Part shown: in pieces, positions 9,578 through 16,846 of the stretch
How the letters are laid out: each line of letters opens with the position of its first letter
Numbering within the stretch: position 1 is the first letter of the stretch
Assembly (NCBI RefSeq): GCF_036075115.1
Contig: NZ_CP107958.1
Location: forward strand, 7,502,001-7,566,000
Source: Streptomyces sp. NBC_00377
GTDB taxonomy: Bacteria > Actinomycetota > Actinomycetes > Streptomycetales > Streptomycetaceae
Direction of reading: 5' to 3'
DNA length: 64,000 nucleotides
Notes under the pieces: generated by a model
What the model was told of the DNA's origin: nothing
Seen by the model: only the letters and a program-made list of their open reading frames with translations
The model's database searches: none
Position numbers and translations under genes: made by a program

Positions 9578-10668
9578 GCAGCGAGTCGGTAACGCGGATC
9601 CAGATCGGCGGCAGCGCGGGCTCGGAGCCGTACGAGGTCCTGGTCGGCCGTCAGCTGCTGGGCGAGCTGGGCGGGCTGATCGGCGACCGGGTGAAGCGGG
9701 TCGCCGTGATCCATCCCGAGGCGCTCGCCGGGACGGGGGACGCGCTCCGCGCCGACCTGGCCGAACAGGGGTACGAGGCCGTCGCCATCCAGGTGCCGAA
9801 CGCGGAGGAGGCCAAGACCGCCGAGGTCGCCGCCTACTGCTGGAAGGCGCTCGGCCAGTCCGGGTTCACCCGCTCCGACGTCGTCGTCGGCGTCGGCGGG
9901 GGCTCGACCACCGACCTCGCCGGGTTCGTCGCCGCGACCTGGCTGCGCGGGGTGCGCTGGATCGCCGTCCCGACGACCGTGCTGGCCATGGTCGACGCGG
10001 CCGTCGGCGGCAAGACGGGTATCAACACCGCCGAGGGCAAGAACCTCGTCGGCTCCTTCCACCCGCCGGCCGGCGTGCTGTGCGACCTGGCCGCGCTGGA
10101 CTCGCTGCCGGTCAACGACTACGTCTCCGGGCTCGCCGAGATCATCAAGGCCGGCTTCATCGCCGACCCGGCGATCCTCGAACTGATCGAGTCCGACCCC
10201 GAGGCGGCCCGCACCCCGGCGGGCCCGCACACCGCCGAGCTCATCGAACGCTCCATCAGGGTCAAGGCCGACGTGGTGTCGTCCGACCTGAAGGAGTCCG
10301 GTCTGCGGGAGATCCTCAACTACGGGCACACGTTGGCGCACGCCATCGAGAAGAACGAGCGCTACAAGTGGCGGCACGGCGCGGCCGTCTCCGTCGGCAT
10401 GCACTTCGCCGCCGAACTGGGCCGCCTGGCGGGCCGACTCGACGACGCCACGGCCGACCGCCACCGCACGGTGCTGGAGTCGGTCGGGCTGCCGCTGCAC
10501 TACCGCTACGACCAGTGGCCCAAGCTGCTGGAGAACATGAAGGTCGACAAGAAGTCCCGCGGCGACCTGCTGCGGTTCATCGTCCTGGACGGCCTCGGCA
10601 AGCCGAACGTCCTCGAAGGCCCGGACCCGGCCGTCCTGCTGGCCGCGTACGGCGAGGTGGGCGAGTAG
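9574..10668 (+). CDS. aroB: 3-dehydroquinate synthase
   Basis: NAD- and metal-dependent cyclisation of DAHP to 3-dehydroquinate, the second shikimate step. The product has 364 residues. It shows the NAD-binding VVGVGGGSTTDLAGFVAATW, the loop TVLAMVDAAVGGKTGIN, and the metal-binding GHTLAHAIE and RHGAAVSVGM segments. The ATG overlaps the aroK stop. A strong hairpin follows about 70 bases after the stop, so the coupled aro block ends here. Confidence 0.97.
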   Translation: MSSESVTRIQIGGSAGSEPYEVLVGRQLLGELGGLIGDRVKRVAVIHPEALAGTGDALRADLAEQGYEAVAIQVPNAEEAKTAEVAAYCWKALGQSGFTRSDVVVGVGGGSTTDLAGFVAATWLRGVRWIAVPTTVLAMVDAAVGGKTGINTAEGKNLVGSFHPPAGVLCDLAALDSLPVNDYVSGLAEIIKAGFIADPAILELIESDPEAARTPAGPHTAELIERSIRVKADVVSSDLKESGLREILNYGHTLAHAIEKNERYKWRHGAAVSVGMHFAAELGRLAGRLDDATADRHRTVLESVGLPLHYRYDQWPKLLENMKVDKKSRGDLLRFIVLDGLGKPNVLEGPDPAVLLAAYGEVGE

Positions 10669-10740
10669 GAGCGCGGGCGGGCGACCAGGTCCGCCCGCCT
10701 GCCGCCCGCCCGATCCGCTGCGCGCACCGGGCACTTCGGT

Positions 10741-10778
10741 CCGCCCCCGGCCGTTCACCAAACGACAGCCGGGGGCGG
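10741..10778 (+). terminator. hairpin after aroB
   Basis: A perfect 11-bp GC stem (10741-10751 with 10768-10778) encloses a loop that can pair internally (CGTT/AACG). It is followed directly by TACCGT (10779-10784), a -10-like hexamer that could start transcription of the next gene. Confidence 0.65.
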
Positions 10779-10857
10779 TACCGTTCAGTAGCAGAGAGGG
10801 GGGTCCGCGGCCCCCACAGCCAGCGCCCATCGCCTGTACGAGACGGAGTGGCACCGG

Positions 10858-11715
10858 ATGCAGCACGCAGTGGGTTCTCCGCTGCCGCCGCCCCATCAGC
10901 CGGGCGGCGCTTCCCAGCAACAGCCGGGGTACCTCGGCGCCCCCTCGGGCCCTGTTCCGCCCGCGCCCCAGCCACCGGTCCCGCCCGTGCCGCACCCTCC
11001 CGCCCCGCAGCACGCCCCGGCCCCGCCGCATGCTCCCGCCCCGAGCCACGTCCCGGTCCCGCAGGCTGCCGACACCACCGGACACGTCCCGCTGCCGCCC
11101 GGCGGCCCCGTCCCCATGCCCAGCGCACCGTCGGCCCCGACCGCCCCCGACCCGGCGGGCACCACGCTGGCGGTACTGCTGATCGGCCCGGCGGGCGCCG
11201 GCAAGACCAGCGTCGCCAAGTTCTGGGCCGACCACCGCCGGGTCCCCACCGCCCACGTCAGCCTCGACGACGTACGCGAATGGGTCCGCTCGGGCTTCGC
11301 CGACCCGCAGTCGGGATGGAACGACCACTCCGAGGCCCAGTACCGCCTGGCCCGCCGCACCTGCGGCTTCGCGGCGCGCAACTTCCTGGCCAACGGCATC
11401 TCGTGCATCCTGGACGACGCGATCTTCCCCGACCGCCCGGCCGTGGGCCTGGGTGGCTGGAAACGACACGTGGGCCCGGGCCTGCTGCCCGTCGTCCTCC
11501 TCCCGGGCCTGGAAGCCGTGCTGGAGCGCAACGCCGAGCGCTCCGGCAACCGCCGTCTCAGCGACGAGGAGGTGGCCCGCATCCACGGCCGCATGGCCGG
11601 CTGGTACGGCTCCGGGCTGCCCATCATCGACAACTCCCAGCTGGACGTCCCGACGACCGCCAGGGTGCTGGACGACGTACTGGCGAGGGCGATCGCCAGT
11701 CCGCCGAAGTGGTAG
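10858..11715 (+). CDS. P-loop ATP-binding protein with proline-rich N-terminus
   Basis: The first ~100 of 285 residues are Pro/Gln/Ala-rich low complexity (MQHAVGSPLPPPHQPGG). A kinase-like P-loop NTPase domain follows: Walker A in LLIGPAGAGKTSVAKFW (about 103-119), VSLDDVREWVRSG as a likely acceptor-binding segment, and LDDAIFPDRPAV as a possible Walker B. This resembles the small AAA/zeta-toxin-like kinase group (AAA_33), but the substrate is unknown. It follows aroB in Streptomyces genomes, presumably with its own promoter (see the TACCGT after the aroB hairpin). Confidence 0.75.
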   Translation: MQHAVGSPLPPPHQPGGASQQQPGYLGAPSGPVPPAPQPPVPPVPHPPAPQHAPAPPHAPAPSHVPVPQAADTTGHVPLPPGGPVPMPSAPSAPTAPDPAGTTLAVLLIGPAGAGKTSVAKFWADHRRVPTAHVSLDDVREWVRSGFADPQSGWNDHSEAQYRLARRTCGFAARNFLANGISCILDDAIFPDRPAVGLGGWKRHVGPGLLPVVLLPGLEAVLERNAERSGNRRLSDEEVARIHGRMAGWYGSGLPIIDNSQLDVPTTARVLDDVLARAIASPPKW

Positions 11716-12017
11716 AGCACCACTTACCGGCCTTCCGGCCGGTAGACGGCAGGGCTCCGGCACCGCGGGGCTCCGTTTCCATGGACGCCCGGCCCCGTAC
11801 GCCGCCTCGCCTCCCTGCGGGCGTCCGGCCCTGTGTGCCGACTCCGCTCGGTGTGGGCGTCCGGCCCTGCGTGCCGACTCCGCCCCGTGCGTCCGGCCCC
11901 GGTGCGTCCGGTTGCGACCGGACCGCAATCTGGGTGATCGGGCGGGCCCGCCTCGCGCCGTTCCCCCGAACGCCCTCCCAACCGGCGCATTCCGGCCACT
12001 CCTCCTACGCTCGTGTC
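11716..12017. other. gene-free interval with hairpins and degenerate tandem repeats
   Basis: No convincing gene. It opens with two adjacent small hairpins: AAGTGGT/ACCACTT overlapping the upstream stop, then TACCGGCC/GGCCGGTA at 11725-11744, a plausible terminator. The middle holds a degenerate tandem repeat with a 36-base period (GCGTCCGGCCCTG at 11821 and again at 11857, decaying up to about 11912). The last ~100 bases should hold the promoter for the downstream peptidase-like gene. Confidence 0.6.
11819..11912. repeat. imperfect 36-bp tandem repeat
   Basis: Two nearly identical copies with unit start GGGCGTCCGGCCCTG and CCGACTCCGC near the unit end, followed by two truncated copies of the CGTCCGGCCCC core. 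No spacers, so it is not a CRISPR array. Confidence 0.7.
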
Positions 12018-13124
12018 ATGTCAGAGGTCTACGCGTCCCGCCGCACCCGGCTGAGAGAACGCTGCAACGCGACCGGCAGCGCCACCGCGCTGATCTCCCG
12101 CCCCGCCAACGTGAGATACCTCGCGGGCGCCGCCCCGAACGGCGCCGTCCTGCTGCTCGGCGGACGTGAGGATCTCCTCGTCTGCGCGGGCCCGCTCGAC
12201 GACCGCGCGAGCGAGGGCCGGCCGGACGAGGCCCTGCGCGTGCACTACTTGCGCCACCCCGAGGGCGATCCGGCGGTCGCAGCCGCCGATCTTCTGGTGG
12301 GCGAGGGCGGAGACTCCCTCGCGGTGGAGGAACACCACCTCACGGTGGCCCGCCACCGCGAGTTGCGCTCCGTCGCGCCCCGGCTGCGCCTCGCCGACCT
12401 GGGCGGCGCGGTCGAGCAGCTGAGGGTGGTGAAGGACGAGGAGGAGATCTCCTGCCTGCGGATCGGCGCGGAGATCGCCGACCAGGCCCTGGGGGAGCTG
12501 CTGGAGTCCATCCTGGTGGGCCGCACGGAGCGGCACCTGGCCCTCGAACTGGAGCGGCGCCTCGTGGATCACGGTGCGGACGGTCCCGCGTTCGTCACCT
12601 CCGTCGCTACCGGCCCGCATTCCGGCCGGCGCTGCCACCGGCCCACCGATCGACGGGTCGAGGAGGGCGACTTCCTCTCCGTCTGCCTGGGGGCGAGCTA
12701 CCGCGGCTACCGCTGTGAGATCGGCCGGACCTTCGTGATCGGCACGTCCCCCGCCGGCTGGCAGATCGAGCTGTACGACCTCGTCTTCGCAGCCCAGCGC
12801 GCCGGACGCGAGGCCCTGACCCCCGGCGCCGCCTACCGTGAAGTGGACCGCGCGGCACGTCAGATCCTGGACTCGGCGGGGTACTCCGAGGGCCTCCAGG
12901 AGCTCAGCGGACACGGTGTCGGACTCGAAATCGAAGAGGACCCGCAGTTGACTCCCGCGGCCATGGGTAAACTGGACGCTTGCGTGCCGGTCACCGTCGA
13001 ACCGGGGGTCCACCTCCCGGGCCGGGGCGGTGTCCGGATCGATGACACGCTCGTCGTGCGCCCCGAGGCGGACGGCGGACCCGAGCTACTCACCATCACG
13101 ACCAAGGAGCTGCTCGCCCTGTAG
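12018..13124 (+). CDS. M24-fold aminopeptidase P-like protein with substituted metal ligands
   Basis: Creatinase/aminopeptidase P (M24) family, 368 residues: N-terminal creatinase-like domain followed by a pita-bread fold. Of the five usual metal ligands only His299 (SGHGVGLE) and Glu328 (VEPGV) are kept. The first Asp is Cys223 (SVCLGASY), the second is Glu234 (CEIGRTF), and the last Glu is Asp342 (RIDDT). The His of the usual HE-P motif is also replaced (EIEEDP). Family hydrolases need a two-metal centre, so this may be a pseudoenzyme or a protein with altered chemistry. It sits just upstream of efp, where actinobacteria often place a PepQ-type gene. Confidence 0.8.
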   Translation: MSEVYASRRTRLRERCNATGSATALISRPANVRYLAGAAPNGAVLLLGGREDLLVCAGPLDDRASEGRPDEALRVHYLRHPEGDPAVAAADLLVGEGGDSLAVEEHHLTVARHRELRSVAPRLRLADLGGAVEQLRVVKDEEEISCLRIGAEIADQALGELLESILVGRTERHLALELERRLVDHGADGPAFVTSVATGPHSGRRCHRPTDRRVEEGDFLSVCLGASYRGYRCEIGRTFVIGTSPAGWQIELYDLVFAAQRAGREALTPGAAYREVDRAARQILDSAGYSEGLQELSGHGVGLEIEEDPQLTPAAMGKLDACVPVTVEPGVHLPGRGGVRIDDTLVVRPEADGGPELLTITTKELLAL

Positions 13125-13175
13125 GCAGGTGCGTGCCCCGGGGTCGTCCACGTCAGTCCAGGAGATTCCGCAACC

Positions 13176-13742
13176 GTGGCTTCCACGAACGACCTCAAGA
13201 ACGGCCTGGTGCTCAAGCTCGAAGGCGGCCAGCTCTGGTCCGTCGTCGAGTTCCAGCACGTCAAGCCCGGCAAGGGCCCGGCCTTCGTGCGCACCAAGCT
13301 GAAGAACGTGCTTTCCGGCAAGGTCGTCGACAAGACGTTCAACGCCGGCGTCAAGGTCGAGACGGCCACTGTCGACAAGCGCGACATGCAGTTCTCGTAC
13401 ATGGACGGCGAGTACTTCGTCTTCATGGACATGGAGACCTACGACCAGCTGATGGTCGACCGCAAGGCTGTCGGCGACGCCGCCAACTTCCTGATCGAGG
13501 GCTTCACCGCCACCGTGGCGCAGCACGAGGGCGAGGTGCTCTTCGTGGAGCTGCCGGCCGCCGTCGAGCTCGTCGTCCAGGAGACCGAGCCGGGCCTCCA
13601 GGGCGACCGCTCCACCGGTGGCACCAAGCCCGCCACCCTGGAGACCGGTCACCAGATCCAGGTGCCGCTGTTCATCACCACCGGTGAGAAGATCAAGGTC
13701 GACACCCGCACCAGCGACTACCTCGGCCGGGTGAACAGCTAA
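13176..13742 (+). CDS. efp: translation elongation factor P
   Basis: Relieves ribosome stalling at polyproline stretches. The 188-residue, three-domain protein starts with GTG (MASTNDLKNGLVLKLEGGQL). The tip loop that reaches the peptidyl-transferase centre reads KPGKGPAF with Lys33 at the tip. This symmetric PGKGP loop marks the actinobacterial EF-P subfamily reported to work without lysine modification, and no epmA/epmB-like gene is nearby. It is followed two bases later by nusB, so both are probably on one transcript. Confidence 0.97.
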   Translation: MASTNDLKNGLVLKLEGGQLWSVVEFQHVKPGKGPAFVRTKLKNVLSGKVVDKTFNAGVKVETATVDKRDMQFSYMDGEYFVFMDMETYDQLMVDRKAVGDAANFLIEGFTATVAQHEGEVLFVELPAAVELVVQETEPGLQGDRSTGGTKPATLETGHQIQVPLFITTGEKIKVDTRTSDYLGRVNS

Positions 13743-13744
13743 CC

Positions 13745-14173
13745 GTGGCTGCTCGCAACACGGCCCGCAAGCGCGCCTTCCAGATCCTTTTCGAGGGCGA
13801 CCAGCGCGGAGTCGACGTCCTGACGGTCCTCGCGGACTGGATCCGGCTGTCCCGGGCCGACACCCGGCAGCCACCGGTGAGCGAGTACACGATGCAGTTG
13901 GTCGAGGGCTACGCGCAATACGCGCGGCGCATCGACGAGCTGATCGCCCAGTACTCCGTCGGCTGGACGCTGGACCGGATGCCGGTCGTCGACCGCAACA
14001 TCCTGCGTCTCGGCGCCTACGAGCTGATCTGGGCCGACGAGACCCCGGACGCGGTCGTCCTCGACGAGATGGTGCAGCTGGCGAAGGAGTTCTCGACGGA
14101 CGAGTCGCCCTCGTTCGTCAACGGCCTGCTCGGCCGGCTCAAGGAGCTCAAGCCGTCCCTGCGGCGCGAGTAG
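13745..14173 (+). CDS. nusB: transcription antitermination factor NusB
   Basis: All-helical RNA-binding protein of 142 residues that binds boxA with NusE (S10) in rRNA antitermination. Recognisable segments are ARNTARKRAFQILFEGDQRG at the N-terminus and DRMPVVDRNILRLGAYEL and PSFVNGLLGRLKE at the C-terminus. The GTG start lies two bases after the efp stop. The gene converges on bldD; two strong hairpins lie between them. Confidence 0.96.
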   Translation: MAARNTARKRAFQILFEGDQRGVDVLTVLADWIRLSRADTRQPPVSEYTMQLVEGYAQYARRIDELIAQYSVGWTLDRMPVVDRNILRLGAYELIWADETPDAVVLDEMVQLAKEFSTDESPSFVNGLLGRLKELKPSLRRE

Positions 14174-14263
14174 CTCCGCCGGGCGAGCCGGGGAAGCGCG
14201 GGCCGCATGTGGCTCTCGGGCCGCACGTGGCCTGTGGGCCGCAGGCGGCTGCTGAGCCCGTCC

Positions 14264-14302
14264 GTGGCTCGTCGTACGGTTCCCCGCGCCCCTTCGGGGG
14301 CG
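14264..14302 (+). repeat. dispersed Streptomyces intergenic hairpin repeat, copy A
   Basis: Core CGGTTCCCCGCGCCCCTTCG preceded by GTGGCTCGTCG and closed by GGGGG. Related copies are at 39625-39664 (minus strand) and 43638-43678. All three lie in intergenic DNA. Confidence 0.6.
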
Positions 14303-14356
14303 TGGACATGCCGGAGGGCCCACAGCGCACGCTGTGGGCCCTCCGGCATGTCCACG
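14301..14356. terminator. perfect 27-bp inverted repeat between nusB and bldD
   Basis: Arms 14301-14327 and 14330-14356 are exactly complementary with only two bases between them, so the RNA hairpin has a very long perfect stem. It lies between convergent genes and would serve as the nusB terminator and as a backstop for bldD. Confidence 0.88.
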
Positions 14357-14364
14357 TACAAGCG

Positions 14365-14398
14365 GCAGTGGCCGGAACCACTGGGTTCCGGCCACTGC
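14365..14398. terminator. perfect 15-bp hairpin, bldD-proximal terminator
   Basis: Arms 14365-14379 and 14384-14398 are exactly complementary around the tetraloop ACTG. It is the first hairpin met by transcripts leaving bldD on the minus strand, which end 32 bases earlier at the stop codon. Confidence 0.85.
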
Positions 14399-14429
14399 GA
14401 GGGTACGTTTCTGCTCAGCCGTGGAGCGG

Positions 14430-14930
14430 CTAGCCCTCCTCGTGCGAGACCGCGCGACGGGCGTCCGCGTCCAGCACGCCCCAGCTGATCAGCTGCTCGG
14501 TCAGGACCGAGGGCGACTGGTCGTAGATGACGGCGAGGGTGCGCAGGTCGTCCTGGCGGATCGAGAGCACCTTGCCGTTGTAGTCACCGCGCTGCGACTG
14601 GATCGTGGCCGCGTACCGCTGAAGAGGGCCCGCCTTCTCGACCGGCACGTGAGCCAGTCGCTCCAGGTCCAGGACCAGCTTCGGCGGCGGCTCGGCGGCA
14701 CCGCCCGGAGTGGTGCCGGGCAGGAGCTCCTGCACGGGGACGCCGTAGAAATCCGCCAGCTCGGCAAGGCGCTGCACGGTCACGGCGCGGTCGCCGCGCT
14801 CGTACGAACCGACCACGACCGCCTTCCAGCGTCCCTGGGACTTCTCCTCGACACCGTGGAGGGAAAGGCCCTGCTGGGTGCGGATCGCCCGGAGTTTGGC
14901 CCCGAGCTGTTTGGCGTATTCGCTGGACAT
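14430..14930 (-). CDS. bldD: developmental master regulator BldD
   Basis: c-di-GMP-responsive repressor that holds back sporulation genes during vegetative growth in Streptomyces (SCO1489 in S. coelicolor). The N-terminal Xre-type helix-turn-helix occupies about residues 6-75 (KLRAIRTQQGLSLHGVEEKS, SYERGDRAVTVQRLAELADF). The C-terminal domain carries the exact c-di-GMP-binding signature RGD (114-116) plus eight residues plus RQDD (125-128). Length is 166 residues. A GGGAGC ribosome-binding site precedes the ATG. An inverted repeat resembling the BldD consensus lies about 45 bases upstream, fitting the known autorepression. Confidence 0.98.
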   Translation of the reverse strand: MSSEYAKQLGAKLRAIRTQQGLSLHGVEEKSQGRWKAVVVGSYERGDRAVTVQRLAELADFYGVPVQELLPGTTPGGAAEPPPKLVLDLERLAHVPVEKAGPLQRYAATIQSQRGDYNGKVLSIRQDDLRTLAVIYDQSPSVLTEQLISWGVLDADARRAVSHEEG

Positions 14931-14974
14931 ATAGCTCCCCGGCAGTGGGTCGACGCGGCACCAGCCGCGTGCTG

Positions 14975-14994
14975 GTAACTCACTGTGAGGTTAC
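14975..14994 (-). promoter_or_regulatory. putative BldD autoregulatory operator
   Basis: GTAACTCACTGTGAGGTTAC is a near-perfect palindrome centred on CTCACTGTGAG. It contains the TCAC/GTGA half-sites of the BldD consensus and lies upstream of bldD. Operator function is inferred from the known autoregulation. Confidence 0.65.
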
Positions 14995-15124
14995 GCAGCG
15001 TGATTCTTCTGCGTCAAGCCGAATGGTCCACACCGACGCTTCCGTGGTATCGACGGCCGATTAGGCCAGGGGGGTGATCGAAGGCGTCCCCCGGCCTGCT
15101 ACCGTGGATGGCGCAAATCCGACG

Positions 15125-15160
15125 TCCTTTAAGGTCCGTCCCGTGAGGCGGAGAAGGAGG
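15125..15160 (+). promoter_or_regulatory. PyrR-binding leader (pyr operon translational control)
   Basis: The leader contains the PyrR recognition core GTCCCGTGAGG enclosed by short pairing segments (CCG/CGG and CCTT/AAGG). The 3' side of the stem is the AAGGAGG ribosome-binding site at 15154-15160, ten bases before the pyrR ATG. PyrR bound to UMP would stabilise the stem and hide this site. That translational mode was described for mycobacterial pyr leaders, and no separate attenuator hairpin is visible here. A -10-like TACCGT lies at 15100-15105. Confidence 0.8.
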
Positions 15161-15170
15161 TCCGTTTCTT

Positions 15171-15767
15171 ATGGACAAGCAGGACACCCAGCAGGACACT
15201 CCGCAGGATCTTCGGCAGGCCGACGCACGGCCCGTGCTCGAAGGCCCCGACATCGCGCGGGTGCTGACCCGCATCGCCCACGAGATCGTCGAACGCGCCA
15301 AGGGCGCCGACGACGTGGTGCTGCTCGGCATCCCGACCCGCGGCGTCTTCCTCGCCCAGCGGCTCGCCGCCAAGCTCGAGCAGATCACCGACCGCAGGAT
15401 CCCGGTCGGCTCCCTCGACATCACGATGTACCGCGACGACCTGCGCATGCACCCGCCGCGTGCGCTGGCCCGCACCGAGATCCCCGGTGACGGCCTGGAC
15501 GGCAAGCTGGTCGTCCTCGTGGACGACGTGCTCTTCTCCGGCCGCACCATCCGCGCCGCCCTCGACGCCCTGAACGACCTCGGGCGCCCGCGCGCGGTCC
15601 AGCTCGCGGTCCTCGTCGACCGCGGCCACCGGGAACTGCCCATCCGCGCCGACTACGTCGGCAAGAACCTCCCCACGTCGTTGCGGGAGACGGTCAAGGT
15701 CCAGCTCGCCGAGGAGGACGGTCGCGACACCGTGCTGCTCGGTGTGAAGCAGACCGCCCAGCAGTAG
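15171..15767 (+). CDS. pyrR: bifunctional pyr operon regulator / uracil phosphoribosyltransferase
   Basis: RNA-binding regulator of pyrimidine biosynthesis with a type I phosphoribosyltransferase fold, 198 residues. The N-terminal ~20 residues are polar and Gln/Asp-rich. Next come GIPTRGVFLAQRLA, the DITMYRDDL region, and the PRPP-binding signature VVLVDDVLFSGRTIRAALDA. It senses UMP/UTP and binds the leader in front of its own gene. First gene of the pyr cluster; pyrB follows after 95 bases. Confidence 0.96.
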   Translation: MDKQDTQQDTPQDLRQADARPVLEGPDIARVLTRIAHEIVERAKGADDVVLLGIPTRGVFLAQRLAAKLEQITDRRIPVGSLDITMYRDDLRMHPPRALARTEIPGDGLDGKLVVLVDDVLFSGRTIRAALDALNDLGRPRAVQLAVLVDRGHRELPIRADYVGKNLPTSLRETVKVQLAEEDGRDTVLLGVKQTAQQ

Positions 15768-15862
15768 CACGCGCGCATGCGGCCCCGGCGCCGTGCGCCG
15801 CGCAGTCGTGCCCTGCACGCCCGTGTTCTCCCCTACCTGAACTGCCTTACGGAGCCTGACAG

Positions 15863-16843
15863 ATGCAGCGTCATCTCATCTCGGCCGCCGACCTCACCCG
15901 CGACGACGCCGTCCTGATCCTCGACACCGCCGAGGAGATGGCCCGGGTCGCCGACCGGCCCATCAAGAAACTGCCGACCCTGCGCGGCCGCACGATCGTC
16001 AATCTCTTCTTCGAGGACTCCACACGCACGCGCATCTCCTTCGAGGCCGCCGAGAAGCGCCTCTCCGCGGACGTCATCAACTTCTCCGCCAAGGGGTCGT
16101 CGGTGTCCAAGGGGGAGTCCCTGAAGGACACCGCGCAGACGCTGGAGGCCATGGGCGTCGACGCGGTCGTCATCCGGCACGGAGCCTCCGGGGCGCCCTA
16201 CCGGCTGGCCACCTCCGGCTGGATCGACGCGGTCGTCGTCAACGCCGGCGACGGCACCCACCAGCACCCCACCCAGGCCCTCCTGGACGCCTTCACCATG
16301 CGCCGCCGGCTGGTCGGCCGGGACGCCGGGATCGGCCAGGACCTCGCCGGCAAGCGCATCACGATCGTCGGCGACGTGCTGCACAGCCGGGTGGCCCGCT
16401 CCAACGTCGACCTGCTGCACACCCTCGGCGCCGAGGTCACCCTGGTCGCCCCGCCCACCCTGGTGCCGGTGGGCATCGAGACCTGGCCGTGCGAGGTGTC
16501 GTACGACCTCGACAGCACGCTGCCCAAGTCCGACGCGGTGATGATGCTGCGCGTGCAGCGCGAGCGGATGAACGCCGCGTTCTTCCCGACCGAGCGGGAG
16601 TACTCGCGGCGCTACGGCCTCGACGGCGACCGCATGGCGCGGATGCCGGAGCACGCCATCGTGATGCACCCCGGCCCGATGGTCCGCGGGATGGAGATCA
16701 CCGCCGAGGTCGCCGACTCCGAGCGCTGCACCGTCGTCGAGCAGGTGGCCAACGGCGTGTCCATCCGGATGGCCGTCCTGTACCTGCTCCTGGGCGGCAA
16801 CGAACCCGCCGTCAGCCACGCCCGCTCCACCGAGGAGAAGTAG
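15863..16843 (+). CDS. pyrB: aspartate carbamoyltransferase, catalytic subunit
   Basis: Condenses carbamoyl phosphate with aspartate, the committed step of UMP synthesis. The product has 326 residues. The carbamoyl-phosphate loop FFEDSTRTRISFE, the KGSSVSKGES lid and GDGTHQHPTQALLD are intact, and the C-terminus has HPGPMVRGMEI. No pyrI regulatory subunit is nearby, as is usual in Gram-positive pyr operons. pyrC starts three bases after the stop. Confidence 0.98.
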   Translation: MQRHLISAADLTRDDAVLILDTAEEMARVADRPIKKLPTLRGRTIVNLFFEDSTRTRISFEAAEKRLSADVINFSAKGSSVSKGESLKDTAQTLEAMGVDAVVIRHGASGAPYRLATSGWIDAVVVNAGDGTHQHPTQALLDAFTMRRRLVGRDAGIGQDLAGKRITIVGDVLHSRVARSNVDLLHTLGAEVTLVAPPTLVPVGIETWPCEVSYDLDSTLPKSDAVMMLRVQRERMNAAFFPTEREYSRRYGLDGDRMARMPEHAIVMHPGPMVRGMEITAEVADSERCTVVEQVANGVSIRMAVLYLLLGGNEPAVSHARSTEEK

Positions 16844-16846
16844 AAG

